Source of the DNA: Oscillospiraceae bacterium
GTDB lineage: Bacteria; Bacillota; Clostridia; Oscillospirales; Oscillospiraceae
Assembly: GCA_015067835.1 (NCBI GenBank)
Contig: SVLS01000003.1
Location: forward strand, 50,883 to 114,882
Length of the DNA stretch: 64,000 nt
Direction of reading: 5' to 3'
The notes below the pieces were generated by a model, which did no database searches, was not told the DNA's origin, and worked only from the letters and a program-made list of their open reading frames with translations. A program made the translations under genes and the position numbers. Positions 37,418 to 47,127 of the stretch are shown piece after piece. Each line of letters opens with the position of its first letter. Position 1 is the stretch's first letter.

Positions 37418-39235
37418 CTAAATGGCAAGGTCAATACGATACCGCTCCAGCCAGGTATTGATTTGCAGCAGATATGCCAGCGTCTGGGGACGGCGCATCA
37501 GCTGCCCATACCACGGCCAGGCTGGCTCTTGTTCTATCAGCTGACGAACGCCGTCTGCGCTGACCAATTCAAACAGTGGCGCGTTCTTCTTTTTCAGCAA
37601 ATCTTCCATTCTCTGCTTCACCAAATGGAAATAATGCGGATCCATGGTTTTGGGGTACGGGCTTTTCTTTCGCCAAAGCACCTCGTCCGGCAGAATGCCC
37701 TCCATTGCCATTCGCAACAGTCCTTTTTCCTTACTGCGATAATCTTTAAAGGCCCAGGGAATGCCGTACAGATACTCCACAATACGATAATCGCAAAACG
37801 GCACACGCACCTCCAGACCGGAATACATACTCATTCTGTCCTTGCGGTCCAGAAGTGTTTGCATAAACCACCGCAGGTTCAGATTGACCATCTGCTTCAT
37901 CCGTACCTCCTGAGCTGTACAACCGGGAAGAATGTCGCTTTCTGCACAAGTTTTTTCATAATGTGCCCGCACATAAGCCTCTCCGTCCAAATGCTCACGC
38001 AACCCGGGACGCATCAGATTCGTACGATAGGCAGTGCTTTGCGCCCAGGGAAAGCCATCCTGGTTACGCACCTGAGGATCCCGATACCATGGATAGCCGC
38101 CAAAAATTTCATCCGCACACTCCCCTGACAAGGCAACGGTCACATCCTTCTTAATCTGTCGGCAAAACGCCAGCAAGGAGAAGTCCACATCCGCCATTCC
38201 CGGCAAATCCCGTGCATAGGTTGCATTTTCCAATTCTGCAATCAAATCCTCCGGGGACAGCACGCACCAGTGATGATCGGTACGGAAGGTTCGCTCCATC
38301 AAGCGGATGTATTCCCCATCGGAATTGGGCTGGAATTTGTTGGGAACGAAATACTTATCGTTATCCACATAGTCAACAGAAAAAGTTGGTAACGGACGAC
38401 TGCCCATTTTCTTCGCACAAACAGCAGTGATCAGACTGGAATCCAGCCCGCCGGACAGGAATGTTCCAACAGGAACATCCGATACGGTCTGGCTCAGAAT
38501 CGCATCCAGTACCAGCTGGCGTACATGCTGTGCCGCCTCCTGAAAATTTTCCCGGTGCTCCCGATCCTTCAATGTCCAATAGCTTCGGATATGCATACGT
38601 CCGTCCTCAAAACGGGCGCACTGCCCCGGCTCTAATTCCTGAATGCCGTGAAAGACCCCGCTCCCGGGTATTCTCCCCGGTCCTAACAGAAGGATTTGTG
38701 CCACGCCCTCCCGGTCCAGTCTGGCAGGCACCGACGGATGCTCCAAGATGGTTTTTATCTCCGAAGCGAACAGCAGCTTTTCACCTTGCAATGTAAAAAA
38801 TAACGGCTTGACACCCATTCGGTCACGGGCCAAAAACAGACTTTGGCGGCGCTCCTGCCAGACTGCAAAGGCAAAGATACCGTTCAGCTTCTCCAGGCAC
38901 TTCTCCCCCCATTGCACATAGCAGTGAAGCAAGACCTCTGTGTCGGAACGGCCATCAAAATGATGTCCCAGCTTTTCCAGCTCCTGCCTTAACTGAGGGG
39001 TGTTATACAGCTCTCCGTTATACACAATAGTATATGTCTCCTTTCCATCGTTAACGGTCATAGGCTGCTTGCCACCCTCGGGTTCGATCACCGCCAGTCT
39101 GCTGTGCAGCAAAGCTCCGTTTCTAAGGGGATAAATCCCCGACGCATCCGGTCCTCTGCGCTGCATTGTCCACAGCATCTTTTGCAAAATATCCTCACGG
39201 GCTTCCATCCCGATGATTCCGGCGATTGCGCACAT
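37418..39235 (-). CDS. asnB: Asparagine synthase (glutamine-hydrolysing)
   Basis: MCAIAGIIGMEAREDILQKMLWTMQRRGPDASGIY; TFLSGGLDSSLITAVCAKK; GECADEIFGGYPWYRD. Confidence 0.97.
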   Translation of the reverse strand: MCAIAGIIGMEAREDILQKMLWTMQRRGPDASGIYPLRNGALLHSRLAVIEPEGGKQPMTVNDGKETYTIVYNGELYNTPQLRQELEKLGHHFDGRSDTEVLLHCYVQWGEKCLEKLNGIFAFAVWQERRQSLFLARDRMGVKPLFFTLQGEKLLFASEIKTILEHPSVPARLDREGVAQILLLGPGRIPGSGVFHGIQELEPGQCARFEDGRMHIRSYWTLKDREHRENFQEAAQHVRQLVLDAILSQTVSDVPVGTFLSGGLDSSLITAVCAKKMGSRPLPTFSVDYVDNDKYFVPNKFQPNSDGEYIRLMERTFRTDHHWCVLSPEDLIAELENATYARDLPGMADVDFSLLAFCRQIKKDVTVALSGECADEIFGGYPWYRDPQVRNQDGFPWAQSTAYRTNLMRPGLREHLDGEAYVRAHYEKTCAESDILPGCTAQEVRMKQMVNLNLRWFMQTLLDRKDRMSMYSGLEVRVPFCDYRIVEYLYGIPWAFKDYRSKEKGLLRMAMEGILPDEVLWRKKSPYPKTMDPHYFHLVKQRMEDLLKKKNAPLFELVSADGVRQLIEQEPAWPWYGQLMRRPQTLAYLLQINTWLERYRIDLAI

Positions 39236-39289
39236 AATATTTCCTCCTCTCAACAGAAGTATCTTATGCTATCCATAAAAAAATGGTAC

Positions 39290-39318
39290 GAATAAATCCA
39301 AAAATCTACAACATACTA
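39290..39318 (+). promoter_or_regulatory. SigG/SigF-type forespore promoter
   Basis: GAATA (39290-39294), 17-nt spacer, CATACTA (39312-39318). Confidence 0.7.
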
Positions 39319-39325
39319 CCATTGG

Positions 39326-39763
39326 GTGATGAAAATGAAAGACAGCAAAGACATTCTATCCTCCCTCCTGAAAACAACCCAAATGGGTCAGGTTGGAATC
39401 CGCAGTGTTGAAAAAGCGGCAAACGGCGCAAAGTTAAAAAAGGCGCTGAAATCGCAGCTCCAGGAATACAATCATATCGAGCAGGAAGCCTACCGTCTGG
39501 CTGAGGAACGGGGCTGGGTACTAAACGAGCTGAATCCGGCCGCCCGTACGATGGCAGATATGGCCGCACGCAGCAAGCTGATGTACAACAAAAATGACTC
39601 CCGCATTGCTGAAATGATGGTTCAGGGCAACACCCGGGGCGTCATTAAGAGCCTGAAAAATCTCCACCGTTATCACCAAAACGACGGGAGCGTTACTGCT
39701 CTGGCCAACAAGCTGCTGGAGTGCGAGAACAACAACATCGCGCAAATGGAAAACTTTTTATAA
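39326..39763 (+). CDS. Helical, ferritin-like hypothetical protein, probably forespore-expressed
   Basis: KDSKDILSSLLKTTQMGQVGIRSVEKAANGAKLKKALKSQLQEYNHIEQEAYRLAEERGW...; start could be 39335 rather than 39326. Confidence 0.78.
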   Translation: MMKMKDSKDILSSLLKTTQMGQVGIRSVEKAANGAKLKKALKSQLQEYNHIEQEAYRLAEERGWVLNELNPAARTMADMAARSKLMYNKNDSRIAEMMVQGNTRGVIKSLKNLHRYHQNDGSVTALANKLLECENNNIAQMENFL

Positions 39764-39767
39764 AGGG

Positions 39768-39790
39768 TACCCCCTCTGACGAGGGGGTTT
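39768..39790 (+). terminator. Terminator
   Basis: ACCCCCTC-TGAC-GAGGGGGTTT. Confidence 0.75.
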
Positions 39791-39819
39791 CACATTTCAT
39801 ACACCTCCGGCATATAATA
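39791..39819 (+). promoter_or_regulatory. SigK/SigE-type mother-cell promoter
   Basis: CAC(A) -35 at 39791 and gCATATAATA -10 (matches CATANNNTA) at 39811-39819. Confidence 0.45.
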
Positions 39820-39829
39820 ACTCGAATGT

Positions 39830-40228
39830 ATGAAAGGAGTGATTGTTCTGCCAGCAACAGGATACATACAGGTACACGCTTATACCAGTAATGCGCAAAT
39901 TCCCTTGCAAAACGCATCTGTTTCCGTTACGGCATCAGACGGAACAGCCATTGCATTGCGATTAACAGACCGAAGCGGTCGCATTGAGCCCATTCCCATT
40001 CCCGTTCCGGATCGGGCAGACAGCTTGACACCAAATCCGCCGGAAATCCCCTTTGCTACCGTCAACATTGTCGCGCGGCTTCAGGACTATGAGCAAATTT
40101 TTATAGACAATGTGCAGGTATTTGCAGACATTGTAACAGATCAGGATTTGGTGATGATTCCCCTTTCAGAGCTGCCGGCAAGCCGGAACAAAGCGGAGGT
40201 TTTCAACACTCCGCCCCAGAACCTGTAA
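39830..40228 (+). CDS. Hypothetical beta-sandwich protein (carboxypeptidase-regulatory-like), first gene of the spore PG-binding cluster
   Basis: GYIQVHAYTSNAQIPLQNASVSVTASDGTAIALRLTDRSGRIEPIPIP...; the AAAGGAG lies just after the ATG so the true start may be downstream (GTG 39839 or CTG ~39848). Confidence 0.7.
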   Translation: MKGVIVLPATGYIQVHAYTSNAQIPLQNASVSVTASDGTAIALRLTDRSGRIEPIPIPVPDRADSLTPNPPEIPFATVNIVARLQDYEQIFIDNVQVFADIVTDQDLVMIPLSELPASRNKAEVFNTPPQNL

Positions 40229-40240
40229 AGGAGGAAGTTT

Positions 40241-41488
40241 ATGCCTGTTGTCTTACCTGCTATTCCCAGAACCATCACCGTTCATCTGGGCTCCCCCTCC
40301 TCTTACGCCGCCAATGTCACCGTCCCATTCGTGGACTATGTAAAAAATGTAGCCTCCAGTGAAATCTATCCCACTTGGGACGAAAGTGCTTTGGAAGCGA
40401 ATATTCTTGCCATCGTTTCCTTCGCTCTTAATCGGGTCTATACTGAATTTTACCGCAGCCGCGGCTATGATTTTGACATTACAAGCAGCACCGCGATTGA
40501 CCAGGCCTTTGTCAACGGGAGAAGCTACTTTGAGAATATTTCCCGCATCGTCGACCGCTTATTCAACGACTATCTCCGCAGACCGGGATTTGTAGAGCCT
40601 CTTGCCGCCAAATTTTGCAACGGCACGACCGTCACCTGTGAAGGACTCAGTCAATGGGGCAGTCAAAATCTTGCGCAGCAAGGGCTGAATTCCACACAAA
40701 TTTTGCGTAATTATTATGGAAATGTGGAAATTGTCAATAATGCTCCTATACGAGGTATCACCTCCTCTTATCCCGGGACGCCTCTGCGGCGTGGAAGCTC
40801 CGGTCCAGCTGTTGTTGTGATACAGGTGGAATTAAACCGCATATCCCAGAATTATCCCTCTATTCCCAAGGTAGCCACCGACGGCATTTTTGGCAGTCGT
40901 ACAGAGGCTTCTGTCCGGCGTTTCCAGGAAATATTCAATCTGACACCGGACGGCATTGTGGGCAAAGCCACCTGGTATGCCCTTGTTCGGTTGTATACCG
41001 CCGTAACAGATTTATCAGAACTGCGCAGCCAGGGACAGCAGTTTTATTCTATCAACTGGGAATATCCCGACCCCATTCAGGAGGGCGACACCGGCGATAA
41101 GGTACGGCATTTGCAGTATATGCTTTCTGTGCTGTCCTCTTACATCAATAACATTCCGTCCATTGCGGTAGACGGCATTTTCGGTCCTGCAACCAGAGAT
41201 GCCGTGGTTGCCGCCCAACGGTGGTTTGGCTTGCCGGAGACCGGTCAGGTTGACGACCGAACCTGGGATGAAATCTATGACCAGTTTGCCGGTATTGAGA
41301 ATACCAGCCTGCGTGACGGGGAGGTCTTCCCTGCATTGCGCAGCACAAGTTCTGCCAGAGCCGTTCCGGCATTTGCAGGCAGTGCCGCCCGTACGCGTTA
41401 CACTCAATCCACTACTTTAACAAATTTCCCATCCGAGGATTTACGCCTTGGAAGGCAGGATCCCATTTCTCAGGAGGTGATAAGATGA
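40241..41488 (+). CDS. Divergent SpoIID-like domain protein with two PG_binding_1 domains
   Basis: VPFVDYVKNVASSEIYPTW...CEGLSQWGSQNLAQQGLNSTQILRNYYGNVEIV (compare SpoIID YL.GVV..EMP..W / GMSQ.GA..MA.QG...IL..YY), then two PG-binding repeats (DGIFGSRTEASVRRFQ; DGIFGPATRDAVVAAQ). Confidence 0.82.
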   Translation: MPVVLPAIPRTITVHLGSPSSYAANVTVPFVDYVKNVASSEIYPTWDESALEANILAIVSFALNRVYTEFYRSRGYDFDITSSTAIDQAFVNGRSYFENISRIVDRLFNDYLRRPGFVEPLAAKFCNGTTVTCEGLSQWGSQNLAQQGLNSTQILRNYYGNVEIVNNAPIRGITSSYPGTPLRRGSSGPAVVVIQVELNRISQNYPSIPKVATDGIFGSRTEASVRRFQEIFNLTPDGIVGKATWYALVRLYTAVTDLSELRSQGQQFYSINWEYPDPIQEGDTGDKVRHLQYMLSVLSSYINNIPSIAVDGIFGPATRDAVVAAQRWFGLPETGQVDDRTWDEIYDQFAGIENTSLRDGEVFPALRSTSSARAVPAFAGSAARTRYTQSTTLTNFPSEDLRLGRQDPISQEVIR

Positions 41489-42021
41489 GACCGAATGAAT
41501 CATTTGTCGGGCAGCCGGTACGAAGTCTGCAAACCATGCTGCGGGTCATTGCTGAAAATGACGAATTACAGCCCAGCGTCATTCCCGACGGCATATACGG
41601 ACCGCAAACTGTCACTGCGGTTTCTACCTTTCAGCGGCGAAACGGATTACCAGTCACCGGTGTAACAGATTTGCAGACCTGGGAGCAAATTGTGGCTGTT
41701 TATGAAACAGCACTGATTCAGGTAGGCCCGGTTGCGCCGCTGGAAATTATCTTAGACCCCGGTCAGGTCATCCGTCAGGGAGAGGAAAATCCCAATATCT
41801 ATCTTGTCCAGGCTATTTTGACGGTTCTGTCCCAAACCTATGGTAGTATTTCGGCACCTGCGGTCACCGGTGTTTTGGATGTTCCCACAGCCAATGCTTT
41901 AACCGAATTTCAGCTGCTGTCCCTATTACCGGCCACAGGCGAGCTGGACCGGCAGACCTGGTATCATCTTGCACGCCAATATCCAATGGCAACAATCCCC
42001 AAAAATCAACAAATTTCATAA
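41485..42021 (+). CDS. Peptidoglycan-binding protein (PG_binding_1 repeats)
   Basis: SLQTMLRVIAENDELQPSVIPDGIYGPQTVTAVSTFQRRNGLPVTGVTDLQTWEQIV. Confidence 0.88.
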   Translation: MRPNESFVGQPVRSLQTMLRVIAENDELQPSVIPDGIYGPQTVTAVSTFQRRNGLPVTGVTDLQTWEQIVAVYETALIQVGPVAPLEIILDPGQVIRQGEENPNIYLVQAILTVLSQTYGSISAPAVTGVLDVPTANALTEFQLLSLLPATGELDRQTWYHLARQYPMATIPKNQQIS

Positions 42022-42048
42022 AGTTTCATTAATTTTCCACTTTTCCAC

Positions 42049-42077
42049 TTGATTATCCGGGACAAAGTCACTATAAT
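42049..42077 (+). promoter_or_regulatory. SigA-type promoter of pgsA
   Basis: TTGATT - 17 nt - TATAAT. Confidence 0.8.
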
Positions 42078-42123
42078 GTTACTTTAGTGAAATGGTTGTG
42101 ATTTAGTCACCGGAGGAAATGGA

Positions 42124-42723
42124 ATGTATATCAAAGATTGGAAGAAAGACGTATTTACAATTCCAAATATGCTTAGCCTGTTTCGCCTGCTTTTGATTCC
42201 GGTTTACATTGTTATCTATCTGAATGCAGACAGCGATGTGGACTATTATCTGGCAGGTGCGATTCTGGCGGTTTCCTGTTTGACGGATTTGGTCGACGGT
42301 CAAATCGCCCGGCATTTTAATATGATCTCCACCGTGGGCAAGGTGTTGGATCCGCTGGCTGACAAATTCACCCAGTTTGCCCTGATTATCTGTCTGGTTA
42401 TTAAGTACCCCATTCTTCTGGGAATGATGATCCTGTTTATCGTCAAGGAAATTTTCCAGCTTGTAGCCGGTTTTGTGGCGCTGCATAAGGGAAAAATGCT
42501 CAACGGTGCTTTGATTTCCGGAAAGATTTCCACCACGGTGCTTTTCATCAGCTTAATTGTATTGGTGCTTTTCCCCAGCATTGATGCGAAATATGTGGAA
42601 ATTATTATGTGGGTGGACACGGCCGTGCTTCTGATTGCATTTGCCCACTACGCAATTACCTACTTTACCAACGGCTCTATGATTAAGGATGTGGAGCCTT
42701 TGCAAAAAGAGGAAAAAGAATAA
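42124..42723 (+). CDS. pgsA: CDP-diacylglycerol--glycerol-3-phosphate 3-phosphatidyltransferase
   Basis: FTIPNMLSLFRLLLIPVYIVIYLN...CLTDLVDGQIARHFNMISTVGKVLDPLADK (CDP-alcohol phosphotransferase motif). Confidence 0.95.
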   Translation: MYIKDWKKDVFTIPNMLSLFRLLLIPVYIVIYLNADSDVDYYLAGAILAVSCLTDLVDGQIARHFNMISTVGKVLDPLADKFTQFALIICLVIKYPILLGMMILFIVKEIFQLVAGFVALHKGKMLNGALISGKISTTVLFISLIVLVLFPSIDAKYVEIIMWVDTAVLLIAFAHYAITYFTNGSMIKDVEPLQKEEKE

Positions 42724-42728
42724 AAATC

Positions 42729-42758
42729 GAACCCCCAACGCTCATCGTTGGGGGTTTT
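42729..42758 (+). terminator. Terminator
   Basis: AACCCCCAACG...CGTTGGGGGTTTT. Confidence 0.85.
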
Positions 42759-42960
42759 ACCTTGTATATCGGCAGGAAAGGTGTCACAGGCGCACCGTCG
42801 CCACATCCGCAGATATTTCCACGGCATCGGCTTGCCTCCATTCCCATAAGACCGCAATCAGTATAGCAGATACTTACCGGGAATCCTCGGGAAAACCGTC
42901 AGGTGTTTCTTGACTTTCCGGAAAAATTCTGCTATTACTTTCATAAAGGAGGGCAGTAAA

Positions 42961-43263
42961 ATGAAGCAACTGATCAAGAGAATCTGGATTCCTGTCGCTG
43001 TATATTGGAGCGTGTGGCTGAGTATGTACCTGTTTCTGGCAACAGCCACTGAGGAGCTTTTAATTCTGGTAATCCTGGTATTCGTCGTCTACCGTTTTAT
43101 GCTTTGGATTTCTCCCTTTCTCTTTACCCCTTTGATTTGGGGAATGCATTTTATTCGCCCACGACCGAAAGCTTGGGAAACAATTTTAGTGAATCTGTGG
43201 GTATTGACAATCAATTTTGGCTGTTACTATCTGCAATATCTGCTTATGGGCGAATGGTATTAA
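42961..43263 (+). CDS. Hypothetical membrane protein (about 100 aa)
   Basis: MKQLIKRIWIPVAVYWSVWLSMYLFLATATEELLILVILVFVVYRFML with AAAGGAGG RBS. Confidence 0.7.
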   Translation: MKQLIKRIWIPVAVYWSVWLSMYLFLATATEELLILVILVFVVYRFMLWISPFLFTPLIWGMHFIRPRPKAWETILVNLWVLTINFGCYYLQYLLMGEWY

Positions 43264-43266
43264 AAA

Positions 43267-43292
43267 ACGGCTGGCACAAACTGTGCCAGCCG
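43267..43292. terminator. Terminator
   Basis: CGGCTGGCACA-AAC-TGTGCCAGCCG. Confidence 0.8.
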
Positions 43293-43297
43293 ATATT

Positions 43298-44227
43298 TTA
43301 TTCTTCCCGGTTGCCAATGGACATAATGTCGTAAGGCGTCGTCTGGTAAACGAAATAGTTCAGCCAGTTGGAAAACAGCAGGTTTGCGTGACCACGCCAA
43401 CGAACAATCGGAGCCTGTGTATCATCGTCGTTGGGGAAATAGTTCTCCGGCAAGCGGATGGGAAGTCCCCGGGATTTATCCCGCAAATACTCCCCCTTCA
43501 AGGTCTCCGGGTCATATTCAGAGTGTCCGGTAACGAAAATCTGGCGACCGCCCTTATTCAGCAACGCATAAACGCCGGCCCGCTCTGAGGATGCCAGAAT
43601 CTTCAGTTCCGGAACTGCCTCAATATCCTCCCGGGCAATGGTTGTATGTCGGGAATGGGGTGCCCAGAAGCAGTCATCAAAGCCGCGAAGCAGAATGGAG
43701 CGCTTATACTCCACCTGATGAGGATACACGCCAAACAGCTTCTCAGGCAAGTCCTGCTTGCCGATGCCGTAATGGTAGTAAAGACCCGCTTGTGCACCCC
43801 AGCAAATATGGAATGTGGAATGCACATGTGTCTTGCTCCACTCCATAATCTGACACAGCTCGTCCCAATAATCCACTTCCTCGAAGGGCATCTGCTCCAC
43901 CGGTGCTCCGGTAATCACCATACCGTCAAATTTCCGGTGCTTCAGCTCCTCAAAGCTTTTGTAAAAGGAGAGCAAATGCTCCTGAGAAACATTCTTGCTG
44001 CGATGAGAGGTGGTATGCATAAGCTCCAGATTCACCTGCAGAGGTGTGTTTCCCAACAGGCGGCTGAGCTGTGTCTCCGTCACGATTTTCGTGGGCATTA
44101 AATTGAGCAGCACAATTTCAAGAGGACGAATATCCTGCGTGACTGCACGGTCCTGCGGCATCACAAAAATATTCTCCTGCTGCAAAACCCCGGCTGCAGG
44201 CAGGTCGTTAGGAATACGAATAGGCAA
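43298..44227 (-). CDS. metA: Homoserine O-succinyl/acetyltransferase
   Basis: [23 protein letters not shown]...[45 protein letters not shown]. Confidence 0.97.
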   Translation of the reverse strand: MPIRIPNDLPAAGVLQQENIFVMPQDRAVTQDIRPLEIVLLNLMPTKIVTETQLSRLLGNTPLQVNLELMHTTSHRSKNVSQEHLLSFYKSFEELKHRKFDGMVITGAPVEQMPFEEVDYWDELCQIMEWSKTHVHSTFHICWGAQAGLYYHYGIGKQDLPEKLFGVYPHQVEYKRSILLRGFDDCFWAPHSRHTTIAREDIEAVPELKILASSERAGVYALLNKGGRQIFVTGHSEYDPETLKGEYLRDKSRGLPIRLPENYFPNDDDTQAPIVRWRGHANLLFSNWLNYFVYQTTPYDIMSIGNREE

Positions 44228-44260
44228 AGAAACCCCTCCTTTGCAGATTTTAGGAGTATT

Positions 44261-45229
44261 TTACCCTACATCTTCCATTTTGTCAATTCTTGTCCCCGGA
44301 TAATAGTGCAGAAGGATTTGTTCATACTGTTTGCCCTGCAACGCCATCGCCTGTGCGCCAGACTGACTCATTCCCACGCGGTGTCCCTTTCCAAGTGTGG
44401 TGACCTGAATACCGCTTTGCGTTGCCTCCATAGTAAAAGCTGTGGAATACAGCTTCAGCAGCTTGCGCAATTGGACTCCCTCGTAGGCTTTGCCGGCAAA
44501 ATACATTCTGTCCACGCCGCCACCGGTGGTATAGGTGGTCCAGCCAATCCAGCTTTTTGGCGTTCCGGACAATTCCCTTCCCAGCAGCTTTTCCAGTTCT
44601 TCCTTTGTAAAAGCCACGGTATCCTGATAGTGCTCCATTTCCTCTTCGCCGGGGCTGTCCACGGACTGCAGATACGGGTAGTCCACACCCCAAACCGCCA
44701 CTGCTTCCTCCGTCCGCCCGCCGGAGCAATGAAAATAGGTTGCCTCAATCAAAGCACCACCATAGGTTAAAACCAAATCCTTTGTGGTTTTTACTGCTTC
44801 TGCGGCAATTTCAATATCCTGTGGGAATCCCAAGCCGTCCAAATATGTATTCTCAGCAACATAAGCCTGACAGCATTCGGAATCGGTGCAAATGGCTCCG
44901 CCTGGATGCCGCCCTTCCCCCTGTCGCTTCAAGGCGTAGGTCCGTGCGACAATTGCCTGGGACTGCAAGGCCGGCAATGCATAGGAAGTGGGCATTTCCG
45001 CCAAAATTACACCCACCAAATAATCCTGCAGGTCCATTGTCACGGTTTCTTCCGTGGGAAGTAAAACCTGAATCTTCTTATTTAGTGCCGGTTGTGTCGC
45101 GGTTTCCGATGGCTTTGTCTGCTGAAGTTCCAGCGGCTGTATAGGCGGTTTACAGAGCTGTACCACCAATATAGGCAGCATTGCTCCTACCAGCACTGCA
45201 TAAAGCACCTGAAGACATTTTTCCTTCAC
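44261..45229 (-). CDS. spoIID: Stage II sporulation protein D
   Basis: VTMDLQDYLVGVILAEMPTSYALPALQSQAIVARTYALKRQ...GHRVGMSQSGAQAMALQGKQYEQILLHYYPGTRI. Confidence 0.96.
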   Translation of the reverse strand: MKEKCLQVLYAVLVGAMLPILVVQLCKPPIQPLELQQTKPSETATQPALNKKIQVLLPTEETVTMDLQDYLVGVILAEMPTSYALPALQSQAIVARTYALKRQGEGRHPGGAICTDSECCQAYVAENTYLDGLGFPQDIEIAAEAVKTTKDLVLTYGGALIEATYFHCSGGRTEEAVAVWGVDYPYLQSVDSPGEEEMEHYQDTVAFTKEELEKLLGRELSGTPKSWIGWTTYTTGGGVDRMYFAGKAYEGVQLRKLLKLYSTAFTMEATQSGIQVTTLGKGHRVGMSQSGAQAMALQGKQYEQILLHYYPGTRIDKMEDVG

Positions 45230-45378
45230 GCCGCATCCCTCCTGTAGGCATCATACCAAAAAGAGAATGCGCATTTTGCTGCAATGAGACGAAAATTTTT
45301 CCAAATTCCCCGCAGTTCTTGACAGCCACATTTCCAGTCGTTATAATTGTGTTAGAAAACCTCGAAACGGAGCATATT

Positions 45379-47091
45379 ATGAAGCGTGTATTGAAGCGTT
45401 TAATACCAATCCTACTGTGTTTGGTTGTCATATTCAGTATTATCTGGTACCTATTTTGGTACGACCGCGGCTTTACTCAGGAATTGCTGTTGGGTACTGC
45501 CAGATTCTTTGAACAGCACGGCAATCACTCGGTCGCCTCCTGGCTTTATAAACAGGCCTATAACCAGACCGGAAATGATGACAGCATTGTTATTGAGCTG
45601 GCCAACCGCTTCAAGGAAGCCGGCAACTACACCCAGGCTGAAATAGCCTTGACCAATGCCATTGCAGAAGGCGGCTCTGTTGACCTGTATCTCGCACTTT
45701 CCAAGACTTATGTGGAGCAGGACAAGCTTTTGGATGCCGCAAATATGCTGGAAAACATCACCAATCCGGAGATCAAAGCGCAGTTGGATGAAATGCGTCC
45801 GGCCGCTCCTGTTGCATCTCCCGCTCCCGGGTTTTACAGCCAGTACATGAACGTTCAGGTGAACGCTGCCCCCACTGACCGGCTGTTTATCACCACCACC
45901 GGAGACTTTCCCTCTTTAAAGGATGAGGGCAATCGGGACATCACACTTGTTGGCGGTGAAAACGCAATTTACGCCATTGCAGTTGGCGAAAACGGTCTGG
46001 TCAGCGTCCCCTCATATTTTGGCTACACCGTCGGCGGCGTTATTGAGGAAGTCTCTATCTCCGACTCGGTGTTGGATGCCTATATTCGCAACGAGCTGGA
46101 CATCGGTGCGGACACACAGCTGTTCACCAGCGACCTTTGGAAAATTACATCCCTGACTGTACCGGAAGGCGTGGAGGACTTCACCGATATTGGCCGTCTC
46201 ATTTACCTGGAAACCCTTGTCATTGACTCCCGCAGCATCGACCATCTGGAAATGCTTTCCACCTTGGCACAGCTTAAAGAGCTGACGGTTCGCAACTCTC
46301 CCCTGTCCGCTACGGATTTGGCCGTTATTGCCAAACTTCCTATGTTGGAAAAGCTGACTTTAAGTGGCTGCAGCCTTTCCAATATTACGCCCCTTTCTGA
46401 AGCTTCCAAGCTGACCTATCTGGATCTCAGCCGAAATGCAATCGCGGATGTTTCACCGCTGTCCTTTATGGAAAACCTGACAACCCTGGATCTGAACAAC
46501 AATGCACTTTCCAACCTCAACGCATTGAGTGCACTGGAGAATCTGGAGGTTTTGGATGTATCCTTTAACTCTCTGACCTCCATCGCTCCCCTGTCTGTCT
46601 GTCCTTCCCTGAAAGGGCTGATTGCCAACAACAATCAGATTTCCGAGATTCCTGTATTCCAAAATCCGTCGGTGCTTTCGATTTTGACCATTTCCAATAA
46701 CAATCTAACCAATGTCGAACCGCTTTCTCAGTACACCTCCCTGACGGGTCTGAATATCGCCTATAACCAGATTAAGGACATTACGCCTCTGGCTTCCCTG
46801 AAGCAGCTGGTGTCTGTCGATTTTTCTCACAATCAGGTAACGGCTCTTCCTACCTGGGATAAAAGCAGTATGCTTGTGGTGCTGGACGGCTCTTACAACA
46901 AAATTTCCTCTGTAAAGCCGCTGCGCGGATTGATGTTCCTCAACAAGGTCGTTCTGGACTACAATAAAATTACCAATGTGGATGCTCTGGCAGATTGCCC
47001 GCTAATGGCAGAAGTAAGCATTTATGGCAACAGCGTCAAGGATGTTTCGAAATTGACAGACCTCAGCATCATCGTCTATCACATTCCGTAA
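45379..47091 (+). CDS. Membrane-anchored leucine-rich repeat protein with TPR-like and chitobiase-type segments
   Basis: N-terminal TM; TPR-like ALTNAIAEGGSVDLYLALSKTYVEQ; FYSQYMNVQVNAAPTDRLFITTTGDFPSL; repeated SDS22-like LRRs (LTYLDLSRNAIADVSPLSFMENLTTLDLNNNALSNLNALSALENLEVLDVSFNSLTSIAPL). Confidence 0.88.
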   Translation: MKRVLKRLIPILLCLVVIFSIIWYLFWYDRGFTQELLLGTARFFEQHGNHSVASWLYKQAYNQTGNDDSIVIELANRFKEAGNYTQAEIALTNAIAEGGSVDLYLALSKTYVEQDKLLDAANMLENITNPEIKAQLDEMRPAAPVASPAPGFYSQYMNVQVNAAPTDRLFITTTGDFPSLKDEGNRDITLVGGENAIYAIAVGENGLVSVPSYFGYTVGGVIEEVSISDSVLDAYIRNELDIGADTQLFTSDLWKITSLTVPEGVEDFTDIGRLIYLETLVIDSRSIDHLEMLSTLAQLKELTVRNSPLSATDLAVIAKLPMLEKLTLSGCSLSNITPLSEASKLTYLDLSRNAIADVSPLSFMENLTTLDLNNNALSNLNALSALENLEVLDVSFNSLTSIAPLSVCPSLKGLIANNNQISEIPVFQNPSVLSILTISNNNLTNVEPLSQYTSLTGLNIAYNQIKDITPLASLKQLVSVDFSHNQVTALPTWDKSSMLVVLDGSYNKISSVKPLRGLMFLNKVVLDYNKITNVDALADCPLMAEVSIYGNSVKDVSKLTDLSIIVYHIP

Positions 47092-47092
47092 T

Positions 47093-47127
47093 AAAAACCC
47101 CGCTTTTCAGCGGGGTTTTCTTTTTTA
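47093..47127. terminator. Terminator
   Basis: AAAACCCCGCT-TTTC-AGCGGGGTTTTCTTTTTT. Confidence 0.9.

Noticed and set aside
42740-42960. Minus-strand ORF 42660-42857 in the pgsA downstream gap
   Set aside because: Overlaps the pgsA end and terminator, no RBS or recognisable family; left as non-coding.
44228-44260. SAM riboswitch upstream of metA
   Set aside because: Gap to the neighbouring spoIID is only about 33 bp with no riboswitch motifs.
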